DNA of 64,000 nt from Bacillus swezeyi (GTDB lineage Bacteria; Bacillota; Bacilli; Bacillales; Bacillaceae). The notes under the pieces were generated by a model that did no database searches, was not told the origin of the DNA, and saw nothing but the letters and a program-made list of their open reading frames with translations. This document shows positions 18,148-24,441 of this stretch, one piece after another (position 1 is the stretch's first letter; the number at the start of each line of letters is the position of its first letter). The translations under genes and the position numbers were made by a program. The DNA is taken from NCBI RefSeq assembly GCF_001969815.1, contig NZ_MRBK01000007.1, positions 1 to 64,000 on the forward strand, given 5' to 3'.

Positions 18148-18368
18148 TGTTTGTCTCCTTTCCAAACGGGGTCAAATCCGTGCTTTTTTAATATGTCTAA
18201 CACAAGCGTCAATTCAATTTGCTTCATCCTCGCGCCTTTTGGTATTGTCATGATGCGCCCGGCTGTTTCAAGCATGCCGGGCTTTGTAATGTTTTCAAAG
18301 CCGATGTCCTTCATCAAGGTTTTTAATTCAGGATGCAATGTGCAAAGTTCGTAAACAGAATCGTTCAA
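18144..18368 (-). CDS. DUF1858 small protein
   Basis: This 74-aa protein has the DUF1858 pattern (SVYELCTLHPELKTLMKDIG, then GMLETAGRIMTIPKGARM), a small domain that often accompanies Ric-type or hemerythrin proteins. One Cys is present (YELC). The TTG start at 18368 has no Shine-Dalgarno. An in-frame CTG at 18386 would add LNKKLD, gives an N-terminus that fits the family better (xKLDLNxSVYELC) and has AAAGGA about 11 bases upstream, so the true start may be 18386. It is translationally coupled to the hemerythrin-PAS gene and transcribed from an Fnr-type promoter. Confidence 0.8.
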   Translation of the reverse strand: MNDSVYELCTLHPELKTLMKDIGFENITKPGMLETAGRIMTIPKGARMKQIELTLVLDILKKHGFDPVWKGDKQ

Positions 18369-18429
18369 ATCTAGTTTTTTATTCAGAAGGGATCACATCC
18401 TTTGAAATTGATGATCATTCTCATGTTTA

Positions 18430-18472
18430 ACAATACGACAGGTGCGGTCGGGAAATTGTGATGCAGATCACA
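18430..18472 (-). promoter_or_regulatory. Fnr-dependent promoter of the DUF1858-DUF438 operon
   Basis: TGTGATGCAGATCACA (18457-18472) is a perfect TGTGA-N6-TCACA box centred at 18464.5. The -10 TATTGT lies at 18430-18435. The inferred start near 18423 gives a -41.5 placement. The box begins 6 bp after the stop of the radical SAM gene, in the same orientation. Confidence 0.82.
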
Positions 18473-18477
18473 ATGCT

Positions 18478-19581
18478 CTAGCGCAAAGCTTTCGGAATGT
18501 AGATGCAGCTTGGATCGCTGGCCAAATAATCGCCTGTCAGAGCATAGGCCCGTGAGCGTGATCCCCCGCAGACATGGCGGAATTCGCAGACACCGCATTT
18601 TCCTTTGAATCCGTCCGGGTTTCGCAAATCCTTGAAAATCGGCGACTCACGGTAAATTTCTGCCAGTGGCTGATCACGGATGTTTCCTACTTTAACAGGC
18701 AGCAGCCCGCTTGGATACACATCACCGATGTGGGAGATAAACATAAATCCATTTCCGTCATTGACGCCTTTCGGTGCGCGGCCCAATCCGCCGATCGCAT
18801 CAATTTTGCCTTTTTGCAAAGCGTGCTCATAGCGGATTTGCATGTGGGGTTCTTTCGTTTCCCGCATTTTTTGCTGGATGACGACCCGTCTATAGTGCTG
18901 GGCTGCCGTTGTTTTGATATCAAAGGGCGCCTCTTTGGCTAAGCGGCTGAGCCAAAGAAATGTTTTTTCATGATCTACAGGGGAAATCATGTCGTCTCGT
19001 TTGGCGCGGCCGGTCGGAACGAGGAAAAACACACTCCACAGCACACAATTTAATTGTTCAATCAGCTTGGCCATTTCATCCAAATAATCGATATTGTAAG
19101 TTGAGATGACGGTGTTGATCTGCAGGGGCAAATTGAACTCATGGATATATCGAATCGCTTTCATCGTTAAATCAAAAGAGCCGTCTGTTCCTCTAAAATG
19201 ATCATGGATCTCGCGGTTCGGTCCGTCTAAGCTGAAAGCCCAGCGCGATAAGCCGATATCTTTGGCGGTTTTGATGGCTTCCTTCGTCACATTCGGGGTT
19301 GCACTCGGCGTCATTGATACCCGAACGCCTTTTTGGACGGCATACTCAATGATCTCGAACACGTCTTCTCTCATTAATGGATCGCCTCCGGTCAGCACCA
19401 AGAGGGGGTTATTCATTGAATAAATTTGATCGATTAAAGCTTTCCCTTCTTTAAGCGAGAGCTCCCGCGGGTCTCGAGTGTTTTGAGCTGATGCCCGGCA
19501 GTGAAGGCATTTCAGTTCACACGCCCTTGTCAGTTCCCAAATGACGATAAATGGAGCTTCCTGAAAATCACACTGTATCAT
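18478..19581 (-). CDS. Radical SAM/SPASM-type protein of the anaerobic island
   Basis: This 367-aa radical SAM enzyme has the [4Fe-4S]-SAM motif CELKCLHC near residue 21, the GGDPL motif, and a C-terminal Cys-rich SPASM-like region (CGVCEFRHVCGGSRSRAYA ... DPSCIYIP) for an auxiliary cluster. Such proteins include heme-synthesis enzymes (NirJ/AhbD type) and peptide-modifying enzymes. The substrate cannot be told here, and no small precursor peptide gene was seen next to it. The start at 19581 (MIQCDFQEAPF) has GGAAAGGA upstream. A longer in-frame reading to 19656 would run over the Fnr box. It is monocistronic behind an Fnr-type promoter. Confidence 0.82.
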   Translation of the reverse strand: MIQCDFQEAPFIVIWELTRACELKCLHCRASAQNTRDPRELSLKEGKALIDQIYSMNNPLLVLTGGDPLMREDVFEIIEYAVQKGVRVSMTPSATPNVTKEAIKTAKDIGLSRWAFSLDGPNREIHDHFRGTDGSFDLTMKAIRYIHEFNLPLQINTVISTYNIDYLDEMAKLIEQLNCVLWSVFFLVPTGRAKRDDMISPVDHEKTFLWLSRLAKEAPFDIKTTAAQHYRRVVIQQKMRETKEPHMQIRYEHALQKGKIDAIGGLGRAPKGVNDGNGFMFISHIGDVYPSGLLPVKVGNIRDQPLAEIYRESPIFKDLRNPDGFKGKCGVCEFRHVCGGSRSRAYALTGDYLASDPSCIYIPKALR

Positions 19582-19614
19582 GTTTGATCGTCCTTTCCTT
19601 AAGCAATTATGTGT

Positions 19615-19657
19615 ATCATATCGGAAATGAAGATGAAAAAAAGTTAAGTAGATCACA
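19615..19657 (-). promoter_or_regulatory. Fnr-dependent promoter of the radical SAM gene
   Basis: The minus-strand box TGTGATCTACTTAACT (19642-19657) is centred at 19649.5, with a -10 TATGAT at 19615-19620. The inferred start near 19608 gives a centre at -41.5. The second half-site (TAACT) is imperfect. Confidence 0.7.
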
Positions 19658-19689
19658 TTTGAAATGGGGGAGAAGGGAAGGGACCCTTC

Positions 19690-20157
19690 TCAATCTTCGT
19701 TTTCTGAGGAGGAATGGAGATAACGTAAAAATAGCTGATAGGAAAAATATAAATTTTGCTGGAGAAGAATGAGAAAATTCAACTGCAATTGCTCATTGTA
19801 GGTCATCATTTTTTTAAATATGTTAAATGGAATTTCAAGAACGGCTGTTTCTGCGGCAGTTTTTACTGAAATAAACGGAGATAAAAACGGTTCTCCCTTT
19901 TGGTCAATGGGAAAAACATCGCCTTTTTCCCACTCGGCGATGGTGCGTGATTCTTCTGGAAGCCTTCTATCTGTAAAATGCACTTCACCTTTCAAAACAA
20001 AATAAACGGCTTGTGAATGAAGAAACGACCGAGGAGGGTGCGATGAGACGATATCAATCACCTTTCCGTTTTTCAGCAGCCTTTTAATGATGGGAAGGGG
20101 CACCCCAAGAAACATCGGAAGATTTTTCAGAAATAATAAATAGTCAAACCGATTCAT
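19690..20157 (-). CDS. arfM: Anaerobic respiration and fermentation modulator
   Basis: This 155-aa single-domain protein has a cyclic-nucleotide-binding-like beta-barrel (LKNLPMFLGVPLPIIKRLLKNG ... YFVLKGEVHF ... EWEKGDVFPID) and a C-terminal helical part but no helix-turn-helix. That matches ArfM (YwiD) of B. subtilis, which modulates expression of anaerobic genes. Position and orientation (narG - arfM, divergent ywiC, then fnr and narK) also match. An Fnr box at -41.5 precedes it. Direct DNA binding is not evident. Confidence 0.85.
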   Translation of the reverse strand: MNRFDYLLFLKNLPMFLGVPLPIIKRLLKNGKVIDIVSSHPPRSFLHSQAVYFVLKGEVHFTDRRLPEESRTIAEWEKGDVFPIDQKGEPFLSPFISVKTAAETAVLEIPFNIFKKMMTYNEQLQLNFLILLQQNLYFSYQLFLRYLHSSSENED

Positions 20158-20187
20158 AGAACTTCCTCCTTCTTATATGTTAGCTCC

Positions 20188-20230
20188 AGTATAGAGTGAT
20201 AGGCTATAAATGGCAGTGATAAAATTCACA
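20188..20230 (-). promoter_or_regulatory. Fnr-dependent arfM promoter
   Basis: TGTGAATTTTATCACT on the minus strand (20215-20230) is centred at 20222.5. The -10 TATACT lies at 20188-20193, with the start near 20181, again giving -41.5. The box lies 77 bp before ywiC and could also influence that gene. Confidence 0.85.
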
Positions 20231-20306
20231 TCTCGCTATGCAAAATGTCACTTGGTAATCGAGATAAAATTTTTATAATGTAATAGAAAAGAAGGGAGGA
20301 TGTGTG

Positions 20307-21029
20307 ATGAAAGTGTTGATACCGAAACAGCACGGCGCTTGGGCGATGCTTGTGATTCCTTTTCTGCTCGGTATGGTCGGCGGGGGAGCGCATTTGCGGC
20401 ATATTCCGCTGTTTGTCGGCTGGCTGTTTCTTTACCTTGCGGCTTTTCCTTTGACGATGATCGCGAAAAAGAAAAATATCGCTTATTATCAAAAATGGGC
20501 AGTGGCCTACAGCATTCCGGCCGTCTCCTTGCTGCTTGCCTCCGTTCTGATGGAGCCCGGGCTCGTGTTGCTCGGATTGTCGCTGTTTCCGATGTTTCTC
20601 ATCAATCTTTATTATGCAAGGAAAAATAACGACAGGGCGCTGTTGAATGATATCGCGGCGATCATCGTGTTCAGCGCGGGCGGGCTTGCCAGCTATTGGA
20701 CAGGGGCCGGAACGCTGGACGGCTGGGCATGGTTCGTTTTTACCCAATCCATCCTGTTTTTCGTCGGCAGCGCCTTTTATGTGAAATCGATGATCCGCGA
20801 AAAGAAAAATAAGCGGTTTAAATGGTATTCATGGGGCTATCATGTGATATTGCCGTTTTTATCAGTAGTGTTTGGGGCCGGATGGGCGGTTCTCGGTTTT
20901 ATTCCGAGCAGCATCAGGGCGCTGCTTTTATACGGGAGGAAACTGTCGGTGAAGAAAATAGGCATCCTTGAATTGGTGAATGCCTGTGTCTTTATGGCGG
21001 TGGTCAGCGTGTTTTTGCTTACAATATAA
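20307..21029 (+). CDS. ywiC: YwiC-family membrane protein
   Basis: This 240-aa polytopic membrane protein has about seven hydrophobic segments. The N-terminus KVLIPKQHGAWAMLVIPFLLG is the hallmark of the YwiC family. The biochemical role is unknown. Synteny between arfM and fnr is as in B. subtilis. ATG at 20307 is preferred over GTG at 20304 because GGGAGGA (20294-20300) is six bases upstream. A TATAAT at about 20273-20278 could be its -10. Confidence 0.85.
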   Translation: MKVLIPKQHGAWAMLVIPFLLGMVGGGAHLRHIPLFVGWLFLYLAAFPLTMIAKKKNIAYYQKWAVAYSIPAVSLLLASVLMEPGLVLLGLSLFPMFLINLYYARKNNDRALLNDIAAIIVFSAGGLASYWTGAGTLDGWAWFVFTQSILFFVGSAFYVKSMIREKKNKRFKWYSWGYHVILPFLSVVFGAGWAVLGFIPSSIRALLLYGRKLSVKKIGILELVNACVFMAVVSVFLLTI

Positions 21030-21030
21030 A

Positions 21031-21058
21031 AACAAGGACAATGTTCACTGTCCTTGTT
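21031..21058. terminator. Bidirectional terminator between ywiC and fnr
   Basis: AACAAGGACA (21031-21040) pairs with TGTCCTTGTT (21049-21058), flanked by A- and T-rich runs. It serves the convergent ywiC and fnr genes. Confidence 0.85.
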
Positions 21059-21062
21059 TGTT

Positions 21063-21776
21063 TTAGTCAATGTTGCATATGATGACCGGACAATTTTCAC
21101 AGTCAATCTCCCGTTTTAAATAGCTGAGCTGATGGATCACGATTTTTCCGGAATCCTCAATCGAAATCACACCGTTTTTACGGAGATCGCTAAGCATGCG
21201 GTTGATGCTCTCTCTTGCGGCAGCACAAAATTTCGCCAGATCCTGATTGGTCAGAACAATATTAATAAGTATCCCGTCGCTTCGCGCAACGCCGTAGCTG
21301 TTTGCAAGGCGGATCAGGGTGGAGTAGAGCGCCCCCTTTTTCCCATTGAGAAGAAGGTCGCGGATTTTTGATTGGATCTTTCGTAAATGAGTGCTTATCC
21401 ATTTCATGAATTCAAAGGTTAAGGCTCCATTTTGAATCAGTTCTTTTTCGAGTTTTTCTTTATTGATGACCAACACTTCGCCATCTGAGAGGACTTTAGC
21501 GCTCAGCATATATTTCGCTTCATCAGAAAAAAGCGTCAGCTCTCCGACAATATCATTTTTTTTGCACATTCTAAGCGTCAGTTCTTTTCCATCCGACGTT
21601 AATTTTCCGATTTGGACGAGTCCTGACTGAATGAGATAAAGTTCCTCTGCATCCATACCTTCTTGAAATAGGTAAGTATCCTGCCGGATTTTTCTTTTGG
21701 TGCTGATCGATTCCAACAAATGATGCAGATCGACTGAGAGCAGATCTGTGTCAGATTTTCGAACAGGCATATTCAT
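21063..21776 (-). CDS. fnr: Anaerobic transcriptional regulator Fnr
   Basis: This 237-aa Crp/Fnr-family activator of anaerobic genes has a beta-barrel sensor domain (about 20-140), a dimerisation helix, and a C-terminal helix-turn-helix (TNQDLAKFCAAARESINRML, about 173-192). The Bacillus-type Fe-S cluster ligands are at the C-terminus: Cys226, Cys229 and Cys234 in DCENCPVIICNID. This matches the B. subtilis Fnr layout, where three Cys and an Asp hold a [4Fe-4S] cluster and make DNA binding oxygen-sensitive. It lies downstream of narK on the same strand with a hairpin between, so read-through and an own promoter are both possible. It probably controls the Fnr boxes listed here. Confidence 0.95.
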   Translation of the reverse strand: MNMPVRKSDTDLLSVDLHHLLESISTKRKIRQDTYLFQEGMDAEELYLIQSGLVQIGKLTSDGKELTLRMCKKNDIVGELTLFSDEAKYMLSAKVLSDGEVLVINKEKLEKELIQNGALTFEFMKWISTHLRKIQSKIRDLLLNGKKGALYSTLIRLANSYGVARSDGILINIVLTNQDLAKFCAAARESINRMLSDLRKNGVISIEDSGKIVIHQLSYLKREIDCENCPVIICNID

Positions 21777-21873
21777 TGAGCGTCACCCCTTTTGCAGTTC
21801 TATTGTAACGTTAAATAAGCCTGAGTGATCTTTCAAAAATAACAATCTTGTGAACGAATGACAAAAGACCTAA

Positions 21874-21906
21874 AAATAACCTGAGATCATTGATCTCAGG
21901 TTATTT
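21874..21906 (-). terminator. narK-fnr intercistronic hairpin
   Basis: A 16-bp stem pairs AAATAACCTGAGATCA (21874-21889) with TGATCTCAGGTTATTT (21891-21906). It is followed by T on the minus strand, 15 bp after the narK stop. It probably reduces narK read-through into fnr. Confidence 0.85.
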
Positions 21907-21920
21907 TGCTGCTGAAGGTT

Positions 21921-23105
21921 TTATAGATTGCGGGCATTTGTTTTCGATGCAGTTTTGCTCATTTCCTGAAAATACATCCAGACGACAATGACAAAGCTGG
22001 CAAGCGCTGCTTCCGAAAGCGCCATAAACCCAATCGCATAATGGCCTGTCGTCTGATAAACGCTTGATAAGATCAGAGGCGGGAAGAAACCGCCTAAACC
22101 GCCCATTGCTGAAACGATCCCATTGACAATGCCAGCCTGTTTTGAGAAATAAAGCGGCACAAGCTTAAAGACGACACCATTTCCGATTCCGGCGCATACG
22201 GCAACCGTCAAAACGCCGAATCCGTAAAGAGTGAGGCTTGGAGAAAAGGCCAATAAAATGCCTGATAATGTGCACCCCGCAAATACATACATTAAGAGCT
22301 TCAGCGGATTGAACTTATCCGCGAGCCAGCCGCCGACAGGTCTGAGAAATGTGGCAACAGCGATGAAGCCGGCGGTTCTGAGCCCCGAATCAACGGGATC
22401 GAGCCCGAAGTGATTCACAAGAAAGTTCGGAAGATAGACTGTGAAAGCTACAAAAGAGCCGAATGTGATAAAGTAAAATAAACTTAAAAACCATAGTTTT
22501 TGATTTTGATAGACGGCTTTGATTTGATCTTTTACAGAAATTGCAACCCTTGTTTCTTTCTTATCTCCAAATAAAAAGTTCAGCAAAAAAAATACGGCGA
22601 CTAAGATCAGATACATCCGGACCGTATTCGCCCATCCTGCGGTTTTGGCGATCACGGGAGCGGCAAAAGTGGTAATCGCCGTTCCGATGTTTCCGGCTCC
22701 ATAAATACCATTGACAAAACCATGTTTTTCTTTAGGGTAATACTTTGGCAGTGATGTCACCCCGATGGAAAAGACCGCTCCGCTGATCCCGAGGAAAAAT
22801 CCGCCGATGACTAAATCGGATAATGAATCAGCCGTGCTGATCCAAAAAATCGGGAACAGGAGTAACAAAAAACTGATCATAAACGTCATTCTTGCCCCAA
22901 ATTTGTTCGTATAGTACCCAAGCGGAATCCGAAGCAGTGATCCAAGGATGACCGGGATAGCAGTAACAAGGGAAATCTCACTTTCGGTCAGGGAGATATC
23001 CTGCTTAATATGAGGCATTAAAGATGAAACCAGCACCCAAACCATAAATCCTGCCACTAAACTGAATGACTGTAGTGGTAATTGCATTTTTTGACGATTT
23101 ACCAT
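21921..23105 (-). CDS. narK: Nitrate/nitrite transporter
   Basis: This 394-aa MFS transporter of the nitrate/nitrite porter type exports nitrite and/or imports nitrate in anaerobic respiration. Twelve hydrophobic segments are evident, with family segments GSLLRIPLGYYTNKFGAR, FFLGISGAVFSIGVTSLPK and a late GIVSAMGGLGGFFPPL (nitrate signature). The start at 23105 (MVNRQKMQLPLQSFSLVAG) agrees with B. subtilis NarK, has AAAGGAG, and lies downstream of the inferred start site near 23151. A longer in-frame reading to 23153 is rejected. It is preceded by a perfect Fnr box. Confidence 0.95.
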   Translation of the reverse strand: MVNRQKMQLPLQSFSLVAGFMVWVLVSSLMPHIKQDISLTESEISLVTAIPVILGSLLRIPLGYYTNKFGARMTFMISFLLLLFPIFWISTADSLSDLVIGGFFLGISGAVFSIGVTSLPKYYPKEKHGFVNGIYGAGNIGTAITTFAAPVIAKTAGWANTVRMYLILVAVFFLLNFLFGDKKETRVAISVKDQIKAVYQNQKLWFLSLFYFITFGSFVAFTVYLPNFLVNHFGLDPVDSGLRTAGFIAVATFLRPVGGWLADKFNPLKLLMYVFAGCTLSGILLAFSPSLTLYGFGVLTVAVCAGIGNGVVFKLVPLYFSKQAGIVNGIVSAMGGLGGFFPPLILSSVYQTTGHYAIGFMALSEAALASFVIVVWMYFQEMSKTASKTNARNL

Positions 23106-23157
23106 TACGGCTTTGCTCCTTTCAAAGGGAAAAATAAAATGATCAATCAGCACGTTT

Positions 23158-23200
23158 ATCTTACAAAAAGTCTTTTAAAAACATTGTGAACAACATCACA
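23158..23200 (-). promoter_or_regulatory. Fnr-dependent narK promoter
   Basis: TGTGATGTTGTTCACA on the minus strand (23185-23200) is a perfect palindromic box centred at 23192.5. The -10 TAAGAT lies at 23158-23163, and the start near 23151 gives -41.5. In the other direction a TTTAAT at 23222-23227 has the same geometry, so the box might also serve the DUF2164 gene. Confidence 0.85.
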
Positions 23201-23324
23201 CGGTAATCGGGCTGATTCATGTTTAATAGCGGTAATGTAAAGAAATTGTTAGACCCATAAAAAAATATATCGTCCATTTATGAGCATTTTCGTTTATCAT
23301 AAAAATAAAAAGGGAGTGCGTTTC

Positions 23325-23564
23325 GTGATTTTACAGCTGACACAGGAAGAAAAACAGGCCGTCATGAGCGAGATCAAACGCTTTTATCTTGAAGAGAGGG
23401 GAGAAGAGGTCGGAGATATTGCGGCGATTCAGACGTTTGAATTTATAAAGGAAAAGCTCGGCCCTTACTTTTACAATCAGGCGCTAAAAGACAGCCGCAA
23501 GGTGGTAGAAGAAAAAGCGGCAGCTATTGAAGAGGAGCTTTTTGCCCTTGAAAGGCGTCTTTGA
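23325..23564 (+). CDS. DUF2164 family protein
   Basis: This 79-aa acidic, helical, cytoplasmic protein opens ILQLTQEEKQAVMSEIKRFY, carries the GDIAAIQTFEFIKEKLGPYFYNQAL core and ends in a charged helix (VVEEKAAAIEEEL). This is the DUF2164 pattern; the function is unknown. The start is GTG at 23325, with AAAAGGGAGTG upstream. An earlier in-frame ATG at 23280 lacks a ribosome site. It lies 52 bp before the crp-like gene, probably in one transcript. A decayed copy of its 3' end lies at 26842. Confidence 0.8.
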   Translation: MILQLTQEEKQAVMSEIKRFYLEERGEEVGDIAAIQTFEFIKEKLGPYFYNQALKDSRKVVEEKAAAIEEELFALERRL

Positions 23565-23616
23565 TAGGCTGGTCGCCTAAAAAACAGTCTTTTTGCCGAA
23601 GGGATTGAAGGTTTAG

Positions 23617-24285
23617 ATGGAATTTCTGAAACAGTTTCTGATTTTCAGCAGCTTGAATGATGAAGAGTTTAAACAAATTGAAGAGATCGCGATAAAGCGG
23701 AGATACCAGCCCAGAATGTTTGTGTTTATGGAAGGGGAAGAGCGGGAGGCTGTATTTTTCATCAAATCCGGGCTTGTGAAGGCGTATAAGATTGATGAAG
23801 ACGGCAATGAACAAGTCATTTCTCTTCTGCAAAGCGGAGACATGTTTCCTCATGTCGGCTTTTTTGACGGCTCTCCATACCCCGCAACAGCTGAAGCGGT
23901 TCAGGAAACCGAATTAATCGTCATCCGCGTTGACGACTTTAATGAACTGCTCATGACATATCCGGAAATGACGATTAAAGTGATGAAAATCATGGGGAAA
24001 AAAATCCTTGATCTGCAAGAGCGTATTCAAGGGTTTATTTCAAAAGACGTCCAGCACCGGCTGACTCACGCTTTAAGGAAACTGGCGGCTGAACACGGGG
24101 TTCAAAAAGGAACAGGCGTCTATATTAACCTTCCCATTACCAATCAGGACTTTGCGAATATGGTCGGAACGTCAAGGGAAACGATCAACCGCACGCTAAA
24201 TGAAATGAAAAAGAAAAAACTGCTTACAGCCGACAGGAGCGGTATTTTAATCCATGATGCGGATTGGCTGAACAGCTGCAATTGA
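23617..24285 (+). CDS. Second Crp/Fnr-family regulator, next to norB
   Basis: This 222-aa regulator has a cyclic-nucleotide-binding fold (about 1-115, MFVFMEGEEREAVFFIKSGL, MFPHVGFFDGSPYPATAEA) and a C-terminal winged helix (TNQDFANMVGTSRETINRTL, about 170-190). It lacks the Cys cluster of Fnr; only one Cys (221) is present, so it is not an Fe-S sensor of that type. Its neighbour is the NO reductase gene, so a role in the NO response or denitrification is plausible but inferred. The start ATG at 23617 follows GAAGG. A truncated second copy lies downstream of norB. Confidence 0.85.
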   Translation: MEFLKQFLIFSSLNDEEFKQIEEIAIKRRYQPRMFVFMEGEEREAVFFIKSGLVKAYKIDEDGNEQVISLLQSGDMFPHVGFFDGSPYPATAEAVQETELIVIRVDDFNELLMTYPEMTIKVMKIMGKKILDLQERIQGFISKDVQHRLTHALRKLAAEHGVQKGTGVYINLPITNQDFANMVGTSRETINRTLNEMKKKKLLTADRSGILIHDADWLNSCN

Positions 24286-24302
24286 GCGCCTTCCGCCAGT
24301 AT

Positions 24303-24342
24303 ATCAGGCTTTCCATTGAAAGAGGAGAGCCTGATTTTTTTA
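24303..24342 (+). terminator. Terminator between the crp-like gene and norB
   Basis: ATCAGGCT (24303-24310) pairs with AGCCTGAT (24328-24335), followed by TTTTTTT. It separates the regulator gene from norB, which has its own promoter. Confidence 0.85.
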
Positions 24343-24369
24343 TTGAATTCACAAATCTGCCATTTTTAA

Positions 24370-24412
24370 AGTGATCTGGTTCACAACTGCTGTACTGTAT
24401 ATCCAGTATCTT
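24370..24412 (+). promoter_or_regulatory. Fnr-type norB promoter
   Basis: AGTGATCTGGTTCACA (24370-24385) has one mismatch to TGTGA-N6-TCACA and is centred at 24377.5. A -10 candidate TATCTT lies at 24407-24412, and the start near 24419 gives -41.5. Either Fnr or the adjacent Crp-like protein could be the activator. Confidence 0.7.
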
Positions 24413-24441
24413 AGGACATGCAAATAAGAAAGGAGTGAACC

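Noticed and set aside
20226-20747. 173-codon minus-strand frame opposite ywiC
   Set aside because: It is a shadow of ywiC in GC-rich codons, has low-complexity composition and no ribosome site.
21840-21870. Fnr-like TGTCATTCGTTCACA upstream of fnr
   Set aside because: The half-sites are spaced by five instead of six bases and one is mismatched; the fit to a -41.5 start is poor.
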